From G963664115 sp965263045 (lineage in GTDB: Bacteria > Acidobacteriota > Terriglobia > 20CM-2-55-15), in NCBI GenBank assembly GCA_965263045.1, contig CBDHGK010000023.1, positions 1 through 64,000 on the forward strand: 64,000 nt of DNA. The letters run 5' to 3'. Below the pieces are notes generated by a model. That model saw only the letters and a list, made by a program, of their open reading frames with translations. It searched no databases and was not told the DNA's origin. Positions 16,166-25,738 of this stretch are shown in pieces (the first letter of the stretch is position 1; every line of letters begins with the position of its first letter). Both the position numbers and the translations under genes were made by a program.

Positions 16166-16360
16166 TCAACAGATTTTGTCATTCATGCAGTACCCAGTAG
16201 AAATCTGTCTCAATTCATTGAAAATCTGACTCAACCGGATCTCGCTTGTTCCAGATTGGGCCTGCACCACGGCAGGCTGTACGAACGGAACAATAGCGTT
16301 CAAAAACAGGCCCAGGGCAATCAGGGCGAGTAATACTTTCGTTGTTCTGTCGGTCGTCAT
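16166..16360 (-). CDS. small exported or membrane-anchored protein
   Basis: A 64-residue protein with a 20-residue hydrophobic N-terminus (TKVLLALIALGLFLNAIVPF) followed by VQAQS, which could be a signal peptide or an anchor. The remainder is short and polar (SEIRLSQIFNELRQIS). AAAGGAAAA lies about 5 bases before the ATG at 16360. Small proteins of this form are common next to mobile DNA; function unknown. Confidence 0.6.
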   Translation of the reverse strand: MTTDRTTKVLLALIALGLFLNAIVPFVQPAVVQAQSGTSEIRLSQIFNELRQISTGYCMNDKIC

Positions 16361-16654
16361 TCTATTTTCCTTTCCGCTTTGCGGTCGTCGTCGGCTAAAG
16401 AGTTAAACCCTGCGGCCATCCTATCGAAAATCCGGACGGCCAATCTTCGGGCTGCTGTGCCGGGCCTGATCTGATTGAGAAGAAAAGCCATGCCGAAGGC
16501 TGCGTTGACGAGGCGTCGGGGTCGGAGACCAGCATGGTTCTGTCAGGAACAAACGCTCGTTCTGACCGAACAGTTTAGTAGCATGGAACATGACGCATTC
16601 CATGTTTCGTATCTGTCAGATAAAATACCAGAAGCCGTATTCCATGGTCAGGCC

Positions 16655-17087
16655 GTGAAAACTGTTGCCTATCTGAGGGTCTCGACCGCGCAGCAGGACC
16701 TGCGCAGGCAGCGCCTCGCCATCCTCGACGCCCTCGCCAAGGCAGGCGTCGCCTTCGTGGCGATGAAGGGGAACATCCGCATCGAGGGCAAGCCCAACAT
16801 CCAGACCAAAGTCATGACCACCCTCTTCGCCTTGTTCGCCGCGGTCGAGCGCGGCCTGATCTCCGAGCGCACCCGCGAGGGCCTCGCCAAGGCCAGGGCC
16901 TCGGGCCGGAAGCTCGGGCGCCCGAAAGGCTCGTTGGGCGTCTCACGGCTCAACGGCGAAGGAGGACGACATCCGGCGCTTCCTCGAGCTGGGCGTTTCC
17001 AAGACCGCCATCGGCAAGCGCACGGGCGTGTCCCGTACAACCCTCTACAGCTTCATGAGCACCCGAGGGCTCAAGCCGCGCCCTTAG
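16655..17087 (+). pseudogene. serine recombinase (resolvase) with internal deletion and frameshift
   Basis: The frame starts near a GTG at 16655 with TVAYLRVSTAQQDLRRQRL, which holds the catalytic-serine motif. It then jumps from KAGV to FVAMKGNIRIEGKPNIQTKV, so roughly 50 residues of the catalytic core are missing. ERGLISERTREGLAKARASG and LGRPKGSLGVSRL follow. A frameshift near 16963 then separates the DNA-binding tail (IRRFLELGVSKTAI, VSRTTLYSFM), which ends at 17087. A perfect dyad TATCTGTCAGATA at 16610-16622 just upstream may be a former binding site. Confidence 0.75.
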
Positions 17088-17283
17088 CGTGTATTTAACA
17101 CGAATCTGGTCGGTACCCTGAATTCCACGCGGCGCGGCGCACGATCCAGGGATATGAGGCCATGCACATGATCCGGAGGGGGCAGGCGCGGTGGGTGAGC
17201 GGTTCGGATGTTCGGCGACAGATTGAGTGCATCGACCAGATGTTCGGGGTGACTGCATGAGACGGAATATGCTCGATCCAACC

Positions 17284-17390
17284 AGTCGTTCTCATCGACA
17301 TGCCAGGAGATGTGGGTTGGCTTGAAGATGACGGCGTAGCCGCTCCTCCAGCTCGGGACCGTAGCGCTGGACCCAGTGCAAACTCCAATC
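17284..17390 (-). pseudogene. IS6-family transposase fragment
   Basis: A short decayed piece: HWVQRYGPELEERLRRHLQ in one frame, then WHVDENDWLDRA in another, matching the region around the first catalytic Asp (W-R-V-D-E) of IS6-type transposases. The remainder down to 17090 shows no recognisable sequence. It lies immediately downstream of the large kinase-ATPase gene. Confidence 0.5.
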
Positions 17391-17450
17391 GAATTTCAAT
17401 ACTTCACGTTACACACCCTTAATGCTATAGCCACGGCATTTCCAGGACGC

Positions 17451-20400
17451 TTACGACACAGATAGCTCAAACACCGTAGTGTCTGCAACCCCAGTTGTGA
17501 AGCGCTTGGTATCGAACGTCGCTGGTCGGACATACCAACTCTGAGAAATCTTGAAGGCTGCGGAAGCTGCTCCGCAGGCAACAGCTTGAAGTTTCGAGCC
17601 CGTCAGTCCAAATTCAACATTGAAGCCGCCTACTACATACCGTTCCTGATAGCTTTTCGCAATGTAACTCAGCACACCCTGTAAATCGTCAGAGGAGAAG
17701 CTCTCTACGCTGGTGCCGGGATAATTACTGGCGACCAAATCTGCTGCGATTCGCGCGACTTCAGCACGAGCTGTGTTGTTGCCATGTGTGACAACAACAA
17801 CCTCATCAAAGGAACGTTCATCGAGGAGCTTCAATAAACGCTCGTGCTTTGGAGAAGAAAAGGCCAGCAATATTCGCCGTCGAGATTCGTCGGCATCCGA
17901 GACAAGAAGCGGATCAAGAGAATACGGACCGGTCTCGCCCGTCAATAGTTTGCTGACTTTTTCCAGTCTGTGTGTGCTATCCATATTGTGCTCAGCTGCA
18001 AGCGCATTCGAGATGTCTTCCTCCAATGGATAATAGGACGCTGCCCGAGTGCGGCAAATCCAGACTCTGCCCTCCTGGTTCAGCACGGTTCTTACCGCGT
18101 GAAAAATGAGAGGCTTCGCCAGTCCAGTGACGTCAATTAAGATCTTTCCTGAAGGAACTGCGAACCCTTCATTAATGACTCTCTCGTAGGAGATTTCATT
18201 GACATCGGCTCGGTCCCACAGCTGTCGGATCTTGTCGGACTGTCCCTCTTCGCGATATTTGACGCAAAGGGCCCTGTCTGGGGAAATCACTTCGGAAACT
18301 CTGCGAGCTGACACCAATGTGCGGTCTTCGAAGCCCAATCCAACTATTACAGCATCAATTCCAATTCGGCCAAGCGCCTCAAATTGAACTTCTATAGCCC
18401 CCGGGATCTTGTGTCCAATCAGATCTACTGACGCCACATTGGCCAATAAGTTTTCTGGTTCTTTCTCCTTTTGCTCAAATGTTAAACCGATCTGATGACT
18501 TAAACGTGACGTTGACACATCGGAAGGCGCTACTTCTGAAAGAGATTTCGATTCAAGCGCATCAAGCTCTGCCATGTCCTCACTGTTAACTAGATTTCGA
18601 AGGAGCACCTTTTTACTCGTTGCTGGATCCTCCAACCATTGAATAAGGTCCTCTCCAGAAAGTTCAAAGCGGTCCCGCTCAGATAAACCTATAGAGTGTG
18701 ACAAGCCGTAGAGCTTCCGATACGTCAGCTTGAATTGTTGAACAGGGTTAGTGTCGCGTGTCTTAGTTCGACGCGCCCCACCATCGAGAACAAAAACGCC
18801 AGCGTCAATCAACTCTCGCAACTGCTGAAACTGCCGCTCCGTATCACCCGCAGTCACACGGACGTACAGCTTCAGATACTGCCTAAGCCTCTTCTTTGTA
18901 GGTTTGTTCTTCTCGTAGTCGCGTTGCGACTTCATAAGCAATGCGTGCGAAGCCTCGGCGAACACCAACGCGTGATCCTTGAGCCAACCGCGTCGCCGGT
19001 TCAGATCATACAACCGCCGGCTGCAGTAGTCTTGGTAGCACTCCGATTGTATATCCGCGCTAATAGGCCACTGATCTGTCCCCCTAGCTACCATGCGTTC
19101 ATAGAGACTTATTACATCTCCGATGTCTCCAACGCACACGCCAGCCAACACAGATAATCCGTGATATACCCTTTTCCTCTCCTTAGCACTCGATCTCGTC
19201 GTCGCAATTGTTTCAGCTATCGACTCCAGAGTGGAGTCGCCAAGCATTGTTTTCGGGCTAATACCATCTGGATGATGCGGATAGTACATCGCCCGCCGTT
19301 GAAGCACCGATTCGACAAACTGGTGCCCCCCTTTAGATCCAGCTCTAATAAGTCCATTGACTTCTGATCCAAGATCGAAGACATGATAGTCTCGCCCTTC
19401 ACGCGCCACCTCCACCTGTCCTGGTGAACGCAATATCATTTCTAACGTCTGTGCTTCAGTAGTGAGCTTAAAGGCGCAAGTCGGGTCTGAAAAGAGCAGG
19501 GACGACATCAATTCCTGAATGCCTTCTTTCTCCAAAAATCGAGTTGAGACGTCGTCCAAAAGGAAAAAGACAGATGCGTTCGTCCAGATCTCAGATGCCT
19601 GACACAAAGCGCTTGCCAAATGCGGGAACGCTAATGAAGGATGGCTAGTGAATTCGAGGTCGGCTGTCCCGCGCCCAGCGCGAATCATCAACTCCAGTAA
19701 ATACCGCTCTAACTGCTCTTCGGTGTGGCACCGACCAGACTCGTCGGCTCCTTTTATGAATGTTGTTACCGATTCGCCGATCGAACGGAAAGCAGCGGAT
19801 TGAACGAGTTGAGGTTCGAGTTCTCGCAGATGTCTAATCGCCCGAATCGCTTCGATTGCGTACTGAACAAATAAACGGATGTAAGGGGCGACCAATGGTT
19901 GGGTCCGCCTCCCTGGTGAATCCAGCAAGCGGGTACTAGAAGCATAAATCCCAACATATCCGTCCTTGCGCAATCTAGAAATAATAGATGAATCGATTCC
20001 CCTCTCTGGTTGAGTTGCGCGAGCATGAAATTGAAGAGCTCGGAGAAGCATCGTCTTTCCGCAGCCGCGCATCCCGGTAATAACTTGAGGACCAGGAGTA
20101 CTGACCCTATTCAACCAGCGGTCGTTCGGATCGACGATGAGATACGGGACGAACCATGCGGCAAGTGTCTGCGCATTGTAGGCGTCGTTTAATCTCCTGA
20201 AGCGTGGTGGGGTCAGCCACGGTGAGGAGACGTGGCGAAAGGCAGACCGAATGTCTTCAATACTTTCGTCGAACGTAGGAGGACGTTGCGCCGGACTGCT
20301 TGGGGAGAGGATGGCCGAACGGTCCTCGATAATGCTTGCGAGGCGATAGTCGATGTCAGATATTTCTTCGCGTTGCGACAACAGTCTAGTCACCAGTTGT

Positions 20401-21107
20401 TTCAGATATTTGACTACCCAATGGAGATCGCCTAACCTCTGTGCCTCCGGATCGCTCTTGCTTTCATCCGATGCAGAATTGAGGTCAATTGCAACCACAC
20501 GCACCGAACCATCTTCCGCATCGGCTCTCCGGCTATCTTCAGCCAGCTGTTTCAGAATCAAGTTGGCAGGCTGCAAGTCATTGTGCCAAAACTCTTTGAG
20601 CTCTAACTCTCGCAGTAGTGCAAATAGATCGATCGCAATTTGAGCAATCGTCCGCGCTTGTAGAACCTGCCTGCTATCCAGAACGTGCCGCAACGTTGGG
20701 CCTGGTACGAAGTCTAGTTCGGCAAAATGGCAAACATTTTCATCCCCGTCGAATTGCACTCGCTCATCGAGGAACATGTTGTTGATTGCGACGACGTGTT
20801 GCGATCCATCGGCGATTGTTGAATGGTCGAGGCATTCCTGTTCGAAATTTTTAGTAAAGAACTCGTAGGTGTCCTTGAACGCCACCTTTAACACTTTTTT
20901 CCGGTGGAATGGCGGAGTTTCAACGGCGTATGCGACTGAATAGAAGCCACGGTCGATTGGCGCGATGACGTTGTAGCCTAGGATTTTACGCGGCACACTG
21001 ACGAGAGGAAAACCGTAAGCCCTGCCACACTTGGAGCATGTGTCAGTCAAAGCTCGCTGGTCATCGGCGGTGTATTCTGGGTGCAAGAAACAACAGAGCT
21101 TAGGCAC
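17451..21107 (-). CDS. kinase + P-loop ATPase + CARF-like protein, probable defence protein
   Basis: A 1218-residue multidomain protein. Residues 5-27 hold Cys/His pairs (CCFLH, CSKC) resembling a zinc ribbon. About 40-300 is a protein-kinase fold: a glycine loop (DRGFYSVAY), Lys74 in VLKVAF, HNDLQPAN at 175-182 and D208-L-N replacing DFG, so catalytic residues are kept. Residues 345-352 (GMRGCGKT) are Walker A and VFFLLDD at 513-519 Walker B. The C-terminal 300 residues have two Rossmann-like halves, with IDVTGLAK near 991-998 and FGLTGSK near 1166-1172, resembling the D-x-T-G-G-x-K signature of CARF sensors. Its GTG start follows GAGGAG and overlaps the phosphorylase stop by eight bases. 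A nucleotide-sensing, phosphorylating immune role is inferred. Confidence 0.6.
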   Translation of the reverse strand: MPKLCCFLHPEYTADDQRALTDTCSKCGRAYGFPLVSVPRKILGYNVIAPIDRGFYSVAYAVETPPFHRKKVLKVAFKDTYEFFTKNFEQECLDHSTIADGSQHVVAINNMFLDERVQFDGDENVCHFAELDFVPGPTLRHVLDSRQVLQARTIAQIAIDLFALLRELELKEFWHNDLQPANLILKQLAEDSRRADAEDGSVRVVAIDLNSASDESKSDPEAQRLGDLHWVVKYLKQLVTRLLSQREEISDIDYRLASIIEDRSAILSPSSPAQRPPTFDESIEDIRSAFRHVSSPWLTPPRFRRLNDAYNAQTLAAWFVPYLIVDPNDRWLNRVSTPGPQVITGMRGCGKTMLLRALQFHARATQPERGIDSSIISRLRKDGYVGIYASSTRLLDSPGRRTQPLVAPYIRLFVQYAIEAIRAIRHLRELEPQLVQSAAFRSIGESVTTFIKGADESGRCHTEEQLERYLLELMIRAGRGTADLEFTSHPSLAFPHLASALCQASEIWTNASVFFLLDDVSTRFLEKEGIQELMSSLLFSDPTCAFKLTTEAQTLEMILRSPGQVEVAREGRDYHVFDLGSEVNGLIRAGSKGGHQFVESVLQRRAMYYPHHPDGISPKTMLGDSTLESIAETIATTRSSAKERKRVYHGLSVLAGVCVGDIGDVISLYERMVARGTDQWPISADIQSECYQDYCSRRLYDLNRRRGWLKDHALVFAEASHALLMKSQRDYEKNKPTKKRLRQYLKLYVRVTAGDTERQFQQLRELIDAGVFVLDGGARRTKTRDTNPVQQFKLTYRKLYGLSHSIGLSERDRFELSGEDLIQWLEDPATSKKVLLRNLVNSEDMAELDALESKSLSEVAPSDVSTSRLSHQIGLTFEQKEKEPENLLANVASVDLIGHKIPGAIEVQFEALGRIGIDAVIVGLGFEDRTLVSARRVSEVISPDRALCVKYREEGQSDKIRQLWDRADVNEISYERVINEGFAVPSGKILIDVTGLAKPLIFHAVRTVLNQEGRVWICRTRAASYYPLEEDISNALAAEHNMDSTHRLEKVSKLLTGETGPYSLDPLLVSDADESRRRILLAFSSPKHERLLKLLDERSFDEVVVVTHGNNTARAEVARIAADLVASNYPGTSVESFSSDDLQGVLSYIAKSYQERYVVGGFNVEFGLTGSKLQAVACGAASAAFKISQSWYVRPATFDTKRFTTGVADTTVFELSVS

Positions 21108-22305
21108 TCTTTATCTCCTCATAGCCGCCTATCTCTCCAGGACTTTCCGAAACCAAAAAGGCATCTCTAAATCTCGCTATCGTGTCGGCTCTAGGAATCC
21201 CCTCACATCGAATATTGGCTAACACCTCTCCCTTATAAACATATGTTCCTGTCTGTCTTTCCAGGATCACTCCGGCGGAGTCTGGAAAGGGGTTTCTCCT
21301 CGTCTTCCTCGCATCTTGTAAAGTAACAATAGCCATTCTCAATCTGGCGAGCTCGACTGTGAAGAATCCATCTCTCCTTGCCACGAACTTGTGCCGGCGC
21401 TTCTCGCGAACTGATTTGCAAGCCTCGAAGAATTTGTCAAGCGTCGCGCCCTGTGCACGCAAGTGACTCTCTAATACCCTCCGGAGCTGATCTCGGTCAG
21501 GAAACATCGCATCGGGTATTCCGGAAACAGATCTGCTCATCGCAAAGCAGACGCGCGCATGTTGCTCCAGCCAATCATTACCACGACCGGTAACTAAATC
21601 AGCCAGAGCCATCAGAGCCTCGCCTCGTCCGACGAACGGTTGAGGTACCATTCGTGCATTCGTAATGAAGGCAACACTTTGGATTCCTAGAAATTTGGCA
21701 ACTCTTGAGAATCGGCTGACAAACTCCTGAGCTTCCCGCCATGAGCCGCCAGCATTTCCATGAGGCATAACTCTTACATCCAGACCCATTCGTTTCACAC
21801 CAACGGCCACCTTCTTGCTCAGAAGGCTGCTTACTGCAAGCTCTGGTATACCGGTAGCATCATTACGTTTCCTATAGTCGAACAATTCTGCGTCTCTAGG
21901 GGCATAAGTATTGGCTCCGATAAAGTGTGCATACCCACAGGTGTGTAGGATGCGGTGAATGTCACTGGGATTTAGACTTGTCCTGTAGCCATCAATTTGG
22001 GCCATGACATCCACGCTGCCCGCTGGACGGCCAGGCACGGACAATTTCGGTACGTGGCAGCCCTGTATCACTAGAAGAAACGGACACAAAAGTGTCGTGA
22101 GTGAACCCGGCCCGCCTGTAGAGGCGATATCGGTCAATCCTAGCGTTGTGTCGAACGTCAGGAATCGTCCCGAGTCGGCCAAGGTTTGAGCAAGAGCCGC
22201 AACTTCCTCGTCTGAAAGTCCGGAGTTAGCCAAACGGACGATTTCGGCCATTTGTTCGTTTGAACCAGTCTTTTTAAACTGCTCGATTGCCGTCACGAAA
22301 CTCAT
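21100..22305 (-). CDS. DeoA-like (thymidine/pyrimidine) nucleoside phosphorylase
   Basis: A 401-residue protein related to thymidine phosphorylase, which splits a nucleoside with phosphate. The N-terminal helical domain has the usual GLSDEEVAALAQTLADSG. STGGPGSLTTLLCPFLL corresponds to the glycine-rich phosphate loop and AGSVDVMAQIDGYRTSL to the GGTLDKLE...G block. DYRKRNDATGIPELAVSSLL then SKKVAVG conserves the substrate-binding Arg, Ser and Lys. The catalytic His of the GLGHTGGT loop is not evident (PGRPAGS). It is about 40 residues shorter than housekeeping DeoA, with a divergent C-terminus. It is the first gene of a two-gene unit overlapping the kinase-ATPase, away from any nucleoside-catabolism genes. 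Confidence 0.7.
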   Translation of the reverse strand: MSFVTAIEQFKKTGSNEQMAEIVRLANSGLSDEEVAALAQTLADSGRFLTFDTTLGLTDIASTGGPGSLTTLLCPFLLVIQGCHVPKLSVPGRPAGSVDVMAQIDGYRTSLNPSDIHRILHTCGYAHFIGANTYAPRDAELFDYRKRNDATGIPELAVSSLLSKKVAVGVKRMGLDVRVMPHGNAGGSWREAQEFVSRFSRVAKFLGIQSVAFITNARMVPQPFVGRGEALMALADLVTGRGNDWLEQHARVCFAMSRSVSGIPDAMFPDRDQLRRVLESHLRAQGATLDKFFEACKSVREKRRHKFVARRDGFFTVELARLRMAIVTLQDARKTRRNPFPDSAGVILERQTGTYVYKGEVLANIRCEGIPRADTIARFRDAFLVSESPGEIGGYEEIKSA

Positions 22306-22534
22306 TTCGACATGAACCTGGAGTTGAGTGGCAAAGTGCGGTCTCGCTGATCACCGACGTTACTCACAAATAGACGCAACATTATAGGCTGCAGGAAGCA
22401 GCCTTCTCCGCCCGATGCGCCGTGAACTGCGCATTAGCTCTACCAGTCAACTGCACGCAAAACATCCGCGCTTCCAGCATCTGGCCGCCGGTAGCAGTTC
22501 ATGCGGCTCGTGCCCGGCTCCCGCGCTCGAGTTG
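22306..22534. other. upstream region of the phosphorylase operon
   Basis: The promoter for the two-gene unit should lie here. I see no convincing -35/-10 pair and no operator dyad. The part above about 22500 grades into the IS3 relic. Confidence 0.3.
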
Positions 22535-23030
22535 CTACCAGACCCCGGCATACTCGCGAATCTTGCGGTGCCTGGCTTCCGGCCGCTTCCGCGCCACTTT
22601 CCGCAGCGTGTCGGGATGCCGCACCGCTACCGAGGTCCGCGGCGGCGCGTGTAGTCGGTGATGCCGCGGGCATGCCGGTAATAGCTCGGCCGCGACATCT
22701 TGAGGAGATGGATTGCGGGCTCGATTTTTCAGTCCCACTTCCATCCGGGCCGCTTCCACCGCGCCCCAGGAGGGCTTCACGTCTTCGATCGTTTTTCTAA
22801 GAAAGGGATTTCGACCGCCTGTCCGCCGATGACGGCCTGTAATTCCTCGATCCGCCGCTCCATTCTCGAGTGCCAGATCGGCTCGGCCATCCTCGAAGAA
22901 CGGTACCCCCCCATCGGTGCAACAACACGTTGCCTGCTTTGTGCTGTCGAGCAATCAGGGCGATGGATTCCTTCCCTCCGAGCATCTCCAAGACGATCTC
23001 GTAGCGCTTCTCTGCGGTCCAAGTCGCCAT
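22535..23030 (-). pseudogene. IS3-family transposase relic (orfA/orfB)
   Basis: Several minus-strand frames carry pieces of one IS3 element in order: TAEKRYEIVLEMLGGKESIA (orfA helix-turn-helix), RIEELQAVIGGQAVEIPFL and KTIEDVKPSWGAVEAARM (leucine-zipper end and orfB start), then ARHRKIREYAGVW. Multiple frameshifts separate them, and no inverted repeats were found. It borders the phosphorylase operon on its upstream side. Confidence 0.65.
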
Positions 23031-23257
23031 GCTTCAGGTTGAGATTCATCGTTCACCTTCCTTACCGAAGGCAAGTCTTACTTTATCGACTGTTCCGAAT
23101 CTCGTGGGATGCGACATAACCCCTGTCTGGCCTCTACCTAGTGAAAAGTGACCCTGCATAGGGAAGCTTTGGAGGAGTGCAGACTCTCTCATTCAGTTCG
23201 AAGATGAAATGCCTTGTTTACGGTGGAGGTCAACTAGAGGTTAGGAGGACACCTCAG

Positions 23258-23674
23258 TCAATCGCAGACGGGATCCCTGAGAGCGGTCTGTATACGGGTG
23301 ACGACTGCTTCCAGATCAGCCTTTACCTCATGCCCCCAGATTCGAACCACTCGCCACCCCTTCCGCCTGAGCTTCGAAAAGTTTTTCCGATCCCGTTCGC
23401 GGTTCTTCGAGATCTTATCCTTCCAAAATGGAGGAAGGGTGTCTTTCCATTGATTGAACCGGTAGCCGTGCCAAAAATCACCATCAAGGAAAACGACGAG
23501 TTTGGACTTGGGAAAAACAACGTCGGGCGTGCCAGCCAGTTGTTTCACGTGTTTTCTGAAGCGCAGACCCCGTTTGTGCAGTTCCGACCGCACCATTGTT
23601 TCAACGCTCGTATCTTTGCTTCTGATCCGTGACATACAGTAACTGCGCTGTTCATAAGTCAGATTGTCGGCCAC
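23258..23674 (-). CDS. vsr: Vsr-type mismatch endonuclease
   Basis: A 138-residue very-short-patch-repair endonuclease, which nicks at T:G mismatches left by 5-methylcytosine deamination. It shows YCMSRIRSKDTSVETMVRSE, the GTPDVVFPKSKLVVFLDG catalytic block with Asp, FWHG, and the terminal GWRVVRIWGHEV. The HGCFWHGH-type zinc ligands are changed (DGDFWHGYRF), as in a Cys-less Vsr subclass. A GTG start at 23674 follows GGGAGGAGT and touches the stop of the ATPase gene, so it is the third gene of the methylase operon. Confidence 0.92.
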   Translation of the reverse strand: MADNLTYEQRSYCMSRIRSKDTSVETMVRSELHKRGLRFRKHVKQLAGTPDVVFPKSKLVVFLDGDFWHGYRFNQWKDTLPPFWKDKISKNRERDRKNFSKLRRKGWRVVRIWGHEVKADLEAVVTRIQTALRDPVCD

Positions 23675-25735
23675 TCACTCCTCCCTGGAGTCGTAATCGA
23701 CGTCCTGCGGTCCCAGTCCTTCCGCACGTCCCTTCTTTCCCCTATAGACGGTGCCTCCCTGCAGGACTTCGCGCGTTCGGGCTATTTCTCGTTCCTTGGC
23801 AGAAAAATCCGCATGCTCGATATTACCCTCCAACACTGCCTTGTAATGCTTGTAGTACGTCTTCGTGCTTGAGTAGATCTCACTCCATTCCCTCAGGTCA
23901 CAGTCTCGGCGGTCATCGTAGGATTGGCGTCCTAGATCTGTTACGTTGAAGGTTCCGCCGGAAATAAGAACCATATATACCTCTCCTTGGGCTTTGGACA
24001 GCTTTTCCCGGTATGTGTCCAATCTTTGGAGTTCCTCTAGTTCTACTGGGTGCGCCGATCGCTTTATTTCGATAATTACCGTTTTCTGCTCCGCCGTCAG
24101 TCCGAGGAAATCATAACGCTGTCTGGAATCTTTCTCGCTGCCGATATCTTCGACGTTCCACTCTCTCAATTGCCTTGATATTGACTTCTCTTCGGCCAGA
24201 ACCTGCCACTCAGGATTCAACAGCCATGGATGACCCGCCACTAGATCGTGCATGTTGTCGTCTCCCATGGACCCGGCTATTTCTGGAGCGTTATTGACAG
24301 CCATCGCGTGGAATTTCTCTATGATATCCAGCCTGCCTTTTATGATCTCCAGAATCGCCCGGCTTTCGAGAACCTTCCACTCCTTTAGGTGAGTTAACAG
24401 TTTCTTCAGTTCTTCGGGATCCTCCGATACGTCTTCGATGTTCTGAATAACGTCATGGAAGTTACGATATTCGTAAGCGCAGACAAGGGCGTCGGCCAGT
24501 TCTTGCGCTCTCTCCTGGTCCGATTCCGCTTGACCCAGAATCTTCAAGAACCTGGATACTTGGTTCCGAGAGGCAGGTTCCAGCCGGTCAATTCTCTTCG
24601 CGATTTCCTCGTCTTGGAGAATCCAATCCTCCATAGCGCTGCCCCTCCTCTTCACCCAGTCCCTCATAGCCTTCCGGGTCAGGTCTGCGCCCCATTTCTT
24701 GAACACTTGAACGCTATCGTGCTCCCAGTCGATTTCCTGCCTATCCGTCGATATGATGTCGGAGTCGTCATCTTGGCCTTTGTCCAGAAAGTCCGCTTCG
24801 ATTATTCCCGTCAGATATCGCGTGGCATGCTGACCTGAGGCCGTTGCTTCGACGTCGAAGAAGAAAGGAGGAGCCTGCGCAGTCTTCCCTCTCACGAAAA
24901 CCGAAAAACCCCGAAGTTCTGCGATGGAAATCACTTTTTTGGAAAAAACGTAGTAGTAGCTCACCATATTACCGTCGGGCAGGCGCACACTTTCGGATCC
25001 TTCTGCAGGAACACGCTCATCGACCTCGAGTCCAAGACTGGCATCTTGAATCTCTTCACCGTTCACGAAAATCTTCATGCGCCCGCGAACGGCCCGACTG
25101 AATCTGCGCGCCAGCGCGATCTTGAGCCGATCGATAGCTATCGCCGTCTTGTGCTTCAATACCCGCAGAGTAATGCGGGTCCCCGAAGCGGACTGCGCAT
25201 CGGGAGGAGGTGACCCACTAACACCTTCTATCGCGACTTTCTGGGTTTCGTCGTCGTTCTCTTTCAGTCTTTCAATGTCCAGTTCAAAAGCAGTGGATTG
25301 GGGGCCCTGCCATGTCACGACACCGATTCGATTCGATATTCCGAATCCTGCCAGTTTTCCGATCCCCTTTCTCCCCATCACTGGACGTCCGTCGACTACG
25401 TCGTTTCCCACTCTTCGTCGGTTCCGGCCGACGATCAGATAGTCCTTCTGAACTTCATCGGGACTCATTCCCCGTCCGTCGTCCGCGATGACAATTACAC
25501 TCTTGTCTGGATCGTAGTCATTTTCCTTGGCCGTGGTCACGCGTACAGTGGAGGAGCCAGCATCCCAACAGTTGGCTATCAATTCGGCGACAGCGGTATC
25601 CCTTCGTTTGTACATCTGCTTTCCGAGGAGCTCTAAGAGCCGTCCCAAGACTTTGATGTGAAAGGTCAACTTTACTTGCTGGTCGATGTGCTCCGCCTCG
25701 TCCTTACTTCCTGTTGCGGCGATCTTTTTCTCCAT
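23675..25735 (-). CDS. MORC/GHKL ATPase with C-terminal PD-(D/E)XK nuclease
   Basis: A 686-residue protein. The N-terminal Bergerat-fold ATPase has AVAELIANCWDAG (residues 48-60, N box), IVIADDGRGMS (81-91) and GRKGIGKLAGFGIS (121-134), then a transducer-like S5 domain. The C-terminal domain has YDFLGL (Asp542) and TVIIEIKRS (Glu556-x-Lys558), a PD-(D/E)XK core similar to Shedu/DUF4263 nucleases. Genes of this type accompany cytosine methylases in the MORC-class restriction modules described by Iyer and colleagues. It lies between the methylase (three-base gap) and vsr (overlap-like junction). The likely role is ATP-driven clamping and cleavage of unmodified DNA. Confidence 0.8.
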   Translation of the reverse strand: MEKKIAATGSKDEAEHIDQQVKLTFHIKVLGRLLELLGKQMYKRRDTAVAELIANCWDAGSSTVRVTTAKENDYDPDKSVIVIADDGRGMSPDEVQKDYLIVGRNRRRVGNDVVDGRPVMGRKGIGKLAGFGISNRIGVVTWQGPQSTAFELDIERLKENDDETQKVAIEGVSGSPPPDAQSASGTRITLRVLKHKTAIAIDRLKIALARRFSRAVRGRMKIFVNGEEIQDASLGLEVDERVPAEGSESVRLPDGNMVSYYYVFSKKVISIAELRGFSVFVRGKTAQAPPFFFDVEATASGQHATRYLTGIIEADFLDKGQDDDSDIISTDRQEIDWEHDSVQVFKKWGADLTRKAMRDWVKRRGSAMEDWILQDEEIAKRIDRLEPASRNQVSRFLKILGQAESDQERAQELADALVCAYEYRNFHDVIQNIEDVSEDPEELKKLLTHLKEWKVLESRAILEIIKGRLDIIEKFHAMAVNNAPEIAGSMGDDNMHDLVAGHPWLLNPEWQVLAEEKSISRQLREWNVEDIGSEKDSRQRYDFLGLTAEQKTVIIEIKRSAHPVELEELQRLDTYREKLSKAQGEVYMVLISGGTFNVTDLGRQSYDDRRDCDLREWSEIYSSTKTYYKHYKAVLEGNIEHADFSAKEREIARTREVLQGGTVYRGKKGRAEGLGPQDVDYDSREE

Positions 25736-25738
25736 GGG

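Noticed and set aside
21100..22305. Housekeeping thymidine phosphorylase (deoA) of nucleoside salvage.
   Set aside because: No deo genes nearby, the catalytic His loop is altered, it is shorter than usual, and it overlaps the kinase-ATPase gene.
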